Assembly (NCBI GenBank): GCA_003254925.1
Contig: QANZ01017173.1
Span: forward strand, 1 to 64,000
Reading direction: 5' to 3'
Source of the DNA: Chamaecrista fasciculata
Taxonomy: Eukaryota > Streptophyta > Magnoliopsida > Fabales > Fabaceae
Length of the DNA stretch: 64,000 nt
Below the pieces are notes generated by a model. That model worked only from the letters and a program-made list of their open reading frames with translations, had not been told where the DNA came from and did not search any database. Shown in pieces: positions 36,301-48,300 of this stretch. A program made the translations under genes and the position numbers. Position 1 is the first letter of the stretch; every line of letters begins with the position of its first letter.

Positions 36301-39300
36301 GGAAAGGCGTGACCTGAAGTTCCCACGCCCCCCGAATTTGAAGTACTACTTGGTTGATTCGGGGTTTCCTTTCATGAAAGGATTTCTTACTCCGTATAAA
36401 CGTGTTTGTTATCATCTCGCAGACTACCGTCGATGTCGAACATTCGCCAATGGCGAGGAGAAGTTCAATTATCTTCATTCTAGCTTGCGCAGCACTATTG
36501 AACGTGCCTTTGGATTCTTGAAGCAAAAGTTTAAAATCTTGCGCCTACCGCAACCATTTTCGTATGGCAAGCAAGTGGGAATAAAATTGTGCCCGAATCC
36601 TATTGAACGATGAAGACTTCATACGGTATTCACAGGACGAGTTCGATGGATACTCCGACGACGACGATACCGAAGAAATTGTGCCCAAATCCTCCACCGT
36701 GGACGAGACACGGGATGAAATTATGCGCTTGTGGCGGCCACAATGACCAACTTCCCTTACTATGATCTCCTACTTTTTTAGATTAATGAATTTCCTATAT
36801 GTACTAGTGATTTCCTAATGAAGTTCCCTTTTTAATATTGTACTCAATTTTCAATGAAGTGTTGTAATGAATTCTAATGTTGGAATAGGTAATGAATTTT
36901 AACGAGAATCATACAAAACCATCGAAGATGAGTATGCCACAATGGTGGACCGGATGAATAGTTGGTGGACCGCAGAGGACTATTTGGTATACTGTAAGGG
37001 GATAAAATGGTCCACCGAGTTGTGAATCGCTAACCCACTGTAATTTTCATATCGCAACAATCGATACATCGTTCCACAATATCGATCCGCTATTCATGAA
37101 GTTTTTGATCCACAAACATAAGGAGCCCAAAATTTTGGTAGACCAACTCCTGAATGGTCCACCGCTAAGCCACTGTCATTTGATTATCCTCAGATTCTGT
37201 CAACCGTTGTTGAATGTCGGTCCGCTATTATTCTTCCACTCGGGAATTCTCCCAAGATTTCGATGGACCAACTCCTGAATGGTCCACCTCTAAGCTACTG
37301 TGATTTGATTATCCTCATATTCAGTCCACCGTTCTTGAATGTCGGTCCACTATTATTCTTCCACTCGGGAATTCTCCCAGGATTTCGGTGGACCAACTCC
37401 TGAATGGTCCACCTTTAAGCCACTGTGATATGTATATAACTTTATTTCGGCGGACCGAATGTCGGGCTATAAAAGTAATTGGCGGCCCATTTGCACATAA
37501 TGCAAACCCTAGTCTTCTTTTGCGCCTACCCCAGCCGCTATCGCAGCAATCTCACCAACACCCTCCCACGCGATATCGCACCAATCTCTACCCTAAGAAC
37601 AATCTCACTTGAAATTTTTTGTCTCTACCCATCCATGGTCGTCGCTCACCCTAGTCTCCTTGAAGGATGTCGTCAACTGTCCAACGCAAGAAGCCAAAGG
37701 TGAAGTCGGGGGGGGGGGGGGTTCACGAGGGGGTCCATCGGCGCCAACGTTCCTAACCACGAGTGAAGCGTTTGCTAGCCGACACGTCATCGAATGCCGG
37801 TATGTGGATTTTCCTTTTGTTGATGAGCACCTTCCACAATGTTCGGACATTCTGATGGGTGCAAAATTGGAAACATTGGTAGGAAATAAGGCCAAATATT
37901 GTCCTCAGGTTGTTAGAAGTTTTTATTCCAATATGAAGTTTAGTGCTAGAGATAATACAATTACTTCAACTGTTAGGGGTAAAAGTGTGAGTGTAGATGA
38001 AAACAAGTTGGGAGGTTGGTTGAGTTTGCCATGTACTGGTCAAAAGATTGATTTGTCATCGCTTAGCAAGCTACCTAACTATAACAAAGAATCTGTTGAG
38101 AAACGATTGATGGATTCTCCTGACCATATTGGGAAGGTCATTGTTTCTAGAATGTCCTTGGAAAATAAAGTTTTGATGCATGTGATTGTTTATTGTATTA
38201 CGCATAAGTCAGGAAGCTACACCACGTCCAATGAAGTTTAGAACTATCTCATGTTCATTTTGTTGGAAGGAATACAGGTCAACATACCCTATTTGCTAAT
38301 CCGTAGGATGGGCAAGTGTGGCCAAAAGGACAGCACACCACTCCCGTATGGCTCTCTGGTCAAATTGATTTTGCAAGTGTGGCCATCAATCGTTTCTCAA
38401 CAGATTCTTTCCAATTTTTTCATCAATCATATAGTTCAAACTTTGTTCAAAACTCATATAACAAATATAGTTCATATCCAATTTTTCAGAACTCATCAAA
38501 CTTTGAATCCTATCCAATGTTAGTTCATATTTAACTAGCTAATACCTCCTATCACACATACATGTTTTTCACTCGCGGCAATATAATCCTTGGTTCATAT
38601 ACACCGTTATTGTTAATCACTACAAAATGCTCAAGAAATCCTTGATTACCTACACTTGATTAGACAATCACATCAACAACTAATAAATAAACATGCATTT
38701 TCCCTTCTCTTACCATAACACATCATTGAAATCCAACCTCAACAAATGGTTGCACCAGATTTCATCAATAAATCCAACCTCAACACATACATAAACACAT
38801 CAATAAATCCGAGAAATACGTTACAAGACATATAATACACATCATTAAAATCCAACACCTTATTAACAAACGTCATAACCGTGTTCTAACAAATATTTTA
38901 CAACCCTAAACTAGAGTGCATCCAACATCTCCTTAGGTTGCAGCAGCCATCATCCATGCCTATTTCTTACCGTAGATCTGCACAACACACATGAATTAGA
39001 GTTCGATTTGGTTTGAGTTAATAGTGAAATGCAACTAATACCCTTTGGTATTGATATTAACAAAACCCAACAATTAAATTGCATACATCTATTGAAACGA
39101 TAAGATACGAAGCAATTGACAAACCTTTGTTTTTAGGAAAGCAAGCTGATCGTCAAGGCTATCCTCCAAGTCAATGAACCAATCCATCAGCACATTTTCT
39201 GTTAATGTGTTACAACAGAGGCCGAAGAACTCCGACCCCGACTCCATCCCGGGCAACTTCCGTAGCATAGCAATTGCTTTCTTCCTCGCCTCACCTTGTA

Positions 39301-42300
39301 TGGATTGCACCGTCGTGGTTGACGGAGGATTTTCACTATCCAAACGAGTGACAAGGTTACCCATATGATCGGTCATAAGCGCGATATTCTCATCCCTGTC
39401 ACTCCGGCTACTCTTTGTTCTTCTGCTATTTTTCTGTCTCGGCCCCTTCCTCTTGTGCGATGGTCTAGTTGGTTTGCTTGGGCCTGCACGAGTTCGATTG
39501 CTTGGGCCCCCACATGCATCAACGGGCTGTGCCTGATCATCGTTACTACTGGAATTTGCATCAAGCCCGTCAACCTCCCTTGGCTGGTCCGGCGATCCTA
39601 GGTCATTATCGCTTGAGTCACCCGCAAAGGAGGGCAAGACACCGGAGTTTGGGCACAATGCATCTTCTCCAGTTGCCACCACATCACTGAACAACTGATC
39701 CATCAGTTCTTTGCAGGGTAGAGACTGGTAACGCATCTTTTGTACCGACGGATCTTCTTGTACCACAATAACAAACTATTGAATGCAACAAGTAAACCGG
39801 TTGTACCAATTAAACATATGCAGTAACATGTGGTGTAGTACCGCGATTTTTTCTTTCCACCAAGTCACGGCTGCATTGATAGTCTTCGTGATCGGATCCT
39901 AGCCAACGCCAGTGCTCCTGTAAAGAAGTCCATTCCATTTTGACCAGTCCCTTTTCAATCGGCCCCACCTATTCTTGAACTGTGGTTTTGTCCAGTCCAA
40001 TGAAGTTGCCCGCTTGAACTTTGCCGCAATGTTTTTTTGGCCCTTATCTTTGAAATAATGGTCGGGTCGATTGCCTGCCACCATCTCTTCCACACACAAC
40101 TCCAAGAATATCTTGTCCATCAAGTCCGTCCAATTTGCATGGCCACCTTTTCCTTTTGTCTTTGCTGGTGGCGCCATATCACAAGCTAAAAGCCGCCCAG
40201 ATTGCAAAGGCACACAAAAACTCAGTGACAAAACAATGCATATGTCCATATGTAAAATAATGCATACACTTTCAACATACCAAACACAAAATTGAAATAA
40301 AACATAAAAAAAAAATGGGAGAACATCTAAAACCAGTAAGTGGACAGAAGGGAATTTTATAGGTGAATTATATAGGTGAGCATACATTATACTATGAATT
40401 ATTTATTTTGGGAAAAAATAATAAAAAATGAAGATGCATATTCACACCCTATATATTCCAAGTCCACTATATGAGGTTATTCATTCTCATTCCTATGAAC
40501 GAGAAATAAATCGCCGGCATTACTTACTACACACACATCAAGATGCATATTCACACCCTATATATTCCAACTCTACCATGCATAATAAAAAATGAAGATG
40601 CATATAATACGCCTCCTGTACAGCTCCTGTACTAATTTCATTCTAAGATTTGTGTAATTTTTCAGTAAAGAACATGACATCTGCTATGACATTCCTCTAA
40701 AATCTCATGAAATTGGTTAATTAATACAAAATTGGTCAGTAAAGAACATGATATCTCCTATGACATTCCTCATTAAGTCTTTCTTTCAATGCAGAGAGTG
40801 GCTGTAACTATCTATCTAGTTGCAACCAATTATACAATCTCTATATTCCAGTTTGTTGAATGAAATTACCATATCAAAAGAACCAAGAACACAAATACTT
40901 ATCTCACTTGCTTTGAGCAATTAGACACGTATGTAGTAAGAGACAATGTGAATTGTGAACGTTTCTAGTATCCACCTCCAAAGGGTATTAAAGTAATTTA
41001 ACATTGCAGTGGGGAGAATATAGTCTATGGAAGAAGTAAAGTGCATAGGAAACGTGTAGAATATGTCTATGGAAGAATTTAGTTGTGACTATTATCTATG
41101 ATCAAGAACATGATAATTAATGAGTGAAATTAATTGTTCTTAAAATAAAGTTTTCGAAGCAATAACAAAAAATATAAATAGAGATGAGAGAGAACCAACC
41201 TTCAACGGAGTGGATCAAGGACGATCTGCAACCCAAGACGTCCGATGTGCACTTGAGGCAGTTGATCTGCACAAACTGCTGCTTCTAGCGGCGGCTACCT
41301 ACGGCTTCTGGAGGCAACAGGTGGGAGGAAGTTGGGGAGATGTGAGAATATCCAGGGTGATGAGTCGAGAGGCTGCTTTGAGGAGGTCGGGGGGTTGAAA
41401 TTGTAATTTTTTCCTTTTCTTTTTACCGTTGGAATTATCTTCAATCCTTCCACTGTACGCTTTAGGGGAAATCCAATAAATTTTTCGGGTCCGCGTTATG
41501 TTCCTCCATTCTCTCTCATCTGCTGCGAAACGGTGGACCATTTTCTTCGGTGGTCCACCAAATGTCGGGCTATGATTGTACATTTTAGTCCTTTTGGTCC
41601 ACCATTACATAAGCAAAAATTCATTTGGTGAACCAAATAAAATAATCACCCCCAGAATTGCACATGATTATAATCAAGTTTTCACGCTTTTCAAGGCAAA
41701 CAGTAACATAATTTGATTATTTTTCAAGCAACAATCATATCCAAACACACTTTGATTATAATAAAATCAGACCTTACTTTTTCTTCCATTTCTACCCCTA
41801 TATAATTTATCAATTTCCTTACTTTTTATCCACCTACCACAATCATTACATACCCATTTTAATAATTTCACACCAAATAATCAACAATCATCCAAACACA
41901 ACTACAAAAATAATCAACTTTGATTATAATTACACTATGATTATAATCAAAGCAAATTTTATTATAAACGCAAACGAACTGACCCTTAGTCTATGTGCAT
42001 ACAAATCTCTACCTTCTATTACGAAAAAGTATGAAGAAGGTGAAACTAGGAAGTGAAACATCAGAGGAGATAGTTTTGGGATCAATTTGATGATGTTGGA
42101 ACTCTTGGGGTTGCCAGCCTTTCTCTCAATGAACCAGATTTAGAAGTTGATTTTTGGACTAGTGATAAAGAAGATTGATGAGATCTCTACTATTAGAGTT
42201 TAGATTTAGTTTATTTAGTCAATCTCTTTCGCTTGGTTTTCTAATTTTTTTTTTTATTTTTGATTTTTTGAAACTATAACTGTTTTGGTCTTTTATTAAA

Positions 42301-45300
42301 ATGAAAAATAATCATATATATAATTTTTTACAAATATATTATGCCGTTCGTGTACCCTATAATTTGCAAAAATAGTTGTACTCGTGCTAGTGCAACATAG
42401 ATGACAACTCAACAGATCTGATTGATATAGTTGTAGATCATAACCATGTTCAAATTCTTGAAAAGTATATATGATAACTGATAAGTTCATAGATTTTAGC
42501 CGCTAATTCTTCAACTTTTGTAATTTATGATATCTAAGTTGGAAGGAAAGGATGAGTTATATGATTTGATCTACTTTTTAATTTATTCTAATATTGTTTT
42601 TGATAACATAAGCAGCTACTTGAATTCTAATTGATTGTAGCCCTTATTGAAAACCACAGTTTCCTGTCCCAATTGTGTAAAACTTGTGTTTGTGCTATAC
42701 AAGTCTGTGTATCTGTTGAATTCTATTCTTGAAGTGCTCTCTTTTATGATTGTGGCACCTTGTTGTCAATGAAAGCTAGACTTTTAATGTGCACTTTTTA
42801 GTTCTAGAAATAAACATATGCCATAGATAGAAAAAGAAAGAAGTGATTGAATGTTTATAGAATTTTCTTGGGTTTGAACATTTTTTTGGGCCACAAACTT
42901 TCTTGAAACGCATTCATGTTGAGAAGTCATTTCTTTGCTACACAGTAAAGCCTTATAGTTTTTTTGTGTTATTATTACTTATGTTCCATACTTCCTTTTG
43001 AACTTTTGTAAGTCATCTTTCATTTGTTTTCCTCAAAGTAACTTTGACCATCTCACTTTGTTGTTTGGTGAAATGTTTTTGTACTTATGACCTGACGTGT
43101 TTATTTTGTGGGCCGTAAACTTTCTTGAAATGCTTCCATGTTGAGAAGTCATTTTTCCCGTACACACTAAAGCCTTACAGTTTTTATGTTATATTATTAC
43201 TTATGTTTCATACTTCCTTCTGAACTTTTGTAAGTCATCTTTCATTTGTTTTCCTCAAAGTAACTTTGACCATCCCACTTTGTAACACAATAAAAGTGCA
43301 CATTCACTTATGACCAGACATGCTTGATTTAATTTACTTATATTGAAATAGGTAAAGAAAATGCGCCCTAATGATCCTGATGCAACAAAGAAATTGAGGG
43401 AATGTGAAAAAGCAGTTATGAAACTTAAATTTGAAGAAGCAATTGCAACACCAGACACTGAAAGGCCTTCAATAGCTGAATCCATTGATTTCCGATCTAT
43501 AGGTACTATTTTATATGTTGCATCTTGTTGACTTGTTCTAGTACAGCTTTTTTATCAACTATGGGAAATCATATCATATGCATATTTTCCCTTGCAGGGC
43601 CTACACATATGCCCTTAAATGAAAAACTATATCTGATTTTTTATTTCTTATGAACTTTAATACCGCTTTTCTGGTTATAGATATTTCTTTTTGTGCTAGC
43701 AAAAGCTAGAAACGGAAAAGTATTCTCAAATAAACATTAAATTCTTCAGGCCATAAAAAAATCTTGTACCACATTAATATTTGTTTCGTATTAAACCTAT
43801 CATTTGTGCAAATCTTTTGGCTATCATTAGCCATGCTTCTCCTTTGGATAATGGAATGGAGTTTATTGGAGTAACCAATTTTCTTTGTCAGAGTATTTTA
43901 ACTGTTCTCAATATTAAGGTGATGCTGGATTTCCTGAAGAAGTGATGGAGTCTCCTATCTAATGTTTTTACTCTTAAAGACATCTTCGCTAATAAAGTAT
44001 ACATTATTCAATGAATCCTGTCTTCTTGGGATGCATCACATCTTGCATTTTACATATATTACTGAATGTAAGCAGGTGTCTTAGATTTTGGAATGACCAG
44101 GCTGAATGACATGTTTTGGAATTTGGATTTTATGCAGCATGGTAAATTAACTTGTTGGTTTATATAAACCTTCTAATGAATTCTTTCATAGAGTAGGAAG
44201 ACTAATTATAGACATCTTATGCGCATTCACAGGGTAATTATATAGCATTAGTCAGTACATATAATTCCACAGGCTATTAATTCCAAATTTTCCTCGTGTC
44301 TATTGATGCCCTTGGTTCTGGAATGTTATTTTTGTTTACATTTTATCTGCTGAAATTGAATCTGGTTTCGTATTGGTTTTTATATTTATCGTTTAAGAAT
44401 TTTGTGATGTTAAAAACCAAATTATCTTCAGGAAGCAATTTGGAGCATTACTTATACGTAGGTTGAGTCATTATGATGGCTTTGTGTTTATGAGTCTCTT
44501 AATACATTAGTCATGGTTTACTATAAATTATCACCCTTTGTATATATTGTATCATTATAGGCAAGGGCCGCAATACTTCGGTGCCAACCGAAGTGGCCAT
44601 ACCAGCAGTGACTGTAGCAGTTGTGGCAGCAGTCGTGATGTTGTTCAGGACATCAGTGACCATAATAGTAGCTGCAATTGTGATGGGTTTGCTGCTGCTC
44701 TTTGGGGCTTATTGGTGGAGTGGCCGCAATACTGGTATATTTAGGAGTCATTTGCCTGACCTAGGTCTTAAAAGTGATCAAGATTAAAAATTAGTTGATA
44801 GTCTTCAGAAAACTTTCACGTCCTAGATCTTAAACTTTAGAACGTTCAAAAAAAAATATATTACAAGTTAATGGAAACTTGTTAATAATGCAATAATGCA
44901 TTGAAAAGATGTACTATATTTTTTCATAATGCAACTTAATTTTATTACAATCAGTGACCTTGTATATTATAGTTTTGGGCTCTGTATATTATAGTGTGTG
45001 GGCTTTTACTTCTTTAATCTCATTTTGAGATTGCATATATTTAGAATATGCAAGTTAAAAACCTTAGAATATGTACGTTAGAAGGCAGTTGCTCAAGAAT
45101 AGTTAGCTTACTTAGAATATGTATGTTAAAAACCTTCAAGCTTTGTGAGACCCAGTTATGCCCCGTCCTTTGGAAGAGTACCGCTTCTTAGTTTCATATG
45201 CTATGCTTTCAGTTTAGGATGTAGGAATATATTGAATTTTCCTCTGAATAATAATAAAGTTGAACACAGAGAATGAAGAAGTATAAAAGTGAGGAAATTA

Positions 45301-48300
45301 CTCATCTATATGGCTATACCTTCAAACAACTAATAAAATATATATGTATATATATATATATGTTCCAGCATTTTTTAAGAAAATTTCTTGCAATGGAGCT
45401 GTTTGATCTTTTCTTTCTTACAAACTGGGGTAGCATCTACAAACTAGAATTTATTTTCTAGATGTCTTCATGCTTGTCTTTTTGTTGAAAATTCATTGGC
45501 CGTCAACAGACTGTTTTTCATGTTCATTGTCGGTAAGATTTTAAAAAAAGTGCCTCTTGTTGTACCTGTCTGCCTAAAGCTCTCTCATAATGATGAGCTA
45601 CCTCAAAGCAAGGATGACTGCATCATATTTTAGTATAGTGATAAGGAATTGGGTAGTATGAGATGTCTAAGTTCCACATCGAGTAGAATGAGATGTTTGA
45701 TGGTCTTGGTTTTCCCTCTTCAATAGCTAGCTTTTGAGGTAGGGTTCCCTAAGGTCACTTGGATTTTAATTAATTGGTATCAGAGCCTAGTTGTCGATGG
45801 CACAGAGAGGGATACCTGCGGAGGATTTTGACCTACAGACGGTTCTGACTTAGATAGTATGGAAGGCCTACATTGAGTACAATGGGATTCTCTGTGAAGT
45901 ACTTGAGTGCCTTGGTTCCCTCCCTTCAATGGTATATATCTTTTGAGGGAGGGTTCCCGAGGACTAAGGTCACTTGGTCTCTATCATATAGCAAAATCTG
46001 CTAAAGGCCGTATGAGGTACAATTGCTAAGTCTAACCACTACTTGAAATGAGTGACTAATAACACACTGTTCCGGCAAGGCCACCTCGTAGCATTTGGCT
46101 GCCCAACTATTGGCAATGACAACATTGTCGACAAGAAAGGATATTAGAGATAATGATGGGCCTACTGTTACTGGGCTTAGGCCCACTGTAAACATTGTAG
46201 GTTTTGTGGTTATTTATAGAGTTGTGAGCAAGAGAAGGTAAGAAAAATATTAGGGAAAGGTTTGGGAGAGAACTTGGCCTCTCGAAAGCCAAGTAACCTA
46301 GGGTGTGTGTGGGAGTTTTTCTGCATTTAGTACTACTTGTATCAGCTTACTCTCTCTAAGAGTGAGTTTTATCTTCATTTTGGTGGTGAATATAAAGAGG
46401 GTTCTATCAGATAATAAAATTTATTTTGTCTTTACCACATCTTTCTTTTAATTTCAGTTTGGAATATTTTAAGAATATAAAGTTCCACTTTAGCATGTGA
46501 TTCCTTCATGACCAAGAATGATATTTGAAATTTAGTTTGTATTCCAATGCTAGATGTTGAGCCGCAATATTCAGGAGCTAGAATAGAAGGCGATGTTGTT
46601 ACTTTGGATTTTGTGAAGAACATGATGGATGATTTCAAGAATCAGAAGAGCTTACATAAACGGTATTTGAGCAGGGGAGCTCAATGATATATGTATTAGT
46701 TTGTTGAAGCACTAAAGAATTGTTTTAACTCTTAAGTTTGTCCCCTTTCTATTGTTTAGGTATGCTTTCCAGATTGTCTTGCAAATGAGAGAGATGTTGC
46801 GAGCCTTGCCTTCGCTTGTTGATATAAATGTTCCTAACGGAAAACATTTCACCGTTTGTGGTGATGTGCATGGTCAGGTAATCAGCTTATTTTCTTTGAG
46901 CTTTTTTTGTTTTAATGGTTCTGGTTTACTCTGAGTTTAGGGGCAGCTGAAGTTGTTGACTTCTTGATATGTTAAATGTATAACTATGGCAACAATTTCT
47001 TTAAAGGATTATTTCTGACTGTTACACAGAGAGATTGCAGAGCTACAATGCACTGATTTGCTTTTATAATTTTTTAGGGTTTACTTACTGTTGTTGTTCA
47101 GCTGGGCATCTTTTCCTCCCATTATTTTGTAATTCATCCGATAAAATTTCTTTTCTTTCCTTAAGTAGCAACTACTGGAGATCAGTTTGCTTGTCATTGT
47201 GGGAAGTGGGCTGACCCTGAACTATGCCTTGAGCAGAGTTACTAGCTAGACTGCAAGAAACACTAATTTGAAAGAAACTCGAGAAAAAATAGACACCAAA
47301 GAAGAAGAAGAAAGGGACAATATAGTTGACAAATAATTATACTATTATAGCATGTAAAGCAGAGTGGATAAATTATTCTGACAATCATTTGTATATATCA
47401 TCAACAAATTTCGTAATGTCCCAGGAAATTGCATACCAGTATAAGCGATGAGATTACCATCTTTAAGAGTTAAGTCAGATTATTGGTATGCTACGTAACG
47501 TGAAGCAGAATAATTAAATGCATGTGAAACAGAGTGGACAAAGGATTCTAACCTTCATCTTCTTGTGTCAACTAAATTCTTGATGCCCTAGGAAATTTAC
47601 ATGTCAGTTTAGTTTATGATCTGGGGTTACCATTTTTTAAATGTTTGGTGTCTTAATCTTTTTTAGTTATTTAGATCTTAAGGTAACAATATCCCACTTC
47701 TACAGATGAATTCTCCACAGCGTTTACTTCTGTCTATCCCTCTGCCATTTTTGGGGCCAACCTAGTTCCACGTTATTTCTTTCCAATTTGATTTCTTACA
47801 AATTTACCATTCTGTACCAAGTGGAAAACTTTTTATTGAATTGCACATTGTTGGTTGGGTTTCCTGATTTCTTATTTTTTGTTTAAACCTTTTTTCTGAT
47901 CTGTAAAACTTACATTTTCTTTTATATCTGCTGCAGTACTATGATCTCTTAAATATTTTTGAGCTTAATGGGCTTCCTTCAGAAGAGAATCCATATTTGT
48001 TTAATGGTGACTTTGTTGATAGGGGATCTTTTTCCTTGGAAGTCATCCTCACTTTGTTTGCATTGAAGTGCATGTCTCCATCAGGTGAACTCTGGTTAGA
48101 TCTTTATCGGCTTATGTGCTTTGTTAGTCATCTTTAATTTATTTTTAAGCCATCAGATGACTAGGCAGTAGATGATCATTATGTGTAAGAATCAGAACTC
48201 AGAAGGTGTTATGAATAATAACATTATGGTTTGTAATAGATAGAGGAAGGTAATATACAGCAGTGTATCAATGGATTGCCCTTCATTACTACATCATCAG

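Larger units (their letters stand above)
33651..41985. mobile_element. PIF/Harbinger transposon, 8.3 kb, inserted in the hAT copy
   Basis: Ends GGGTCAGTTCGTTTGCG and CGCAAACGAACTGACCC are exact inverted repeats. They are flanked by TTA (33647-33649, with one extra A) and TTA (41986-41988), matching the 3-bp TWA duplication of this superfamily. It carries the two genes of an autonomous element: a DDE transposase (35345-36746, plus) and a Myb/SANT-like ORF1 protein (40177-39089, minus), plus a third gene (37667-38523). Each has at least one disabling lesion, so this copy looks dead. Confidence 0.92.

Noticed and set aside
34645-38832. Reading 34645-35072 and 38405-38832 as ends of an independent nested element
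   Set aside because: On the left they run on directly from segment A without a target duplication or terminal motif at the junction.
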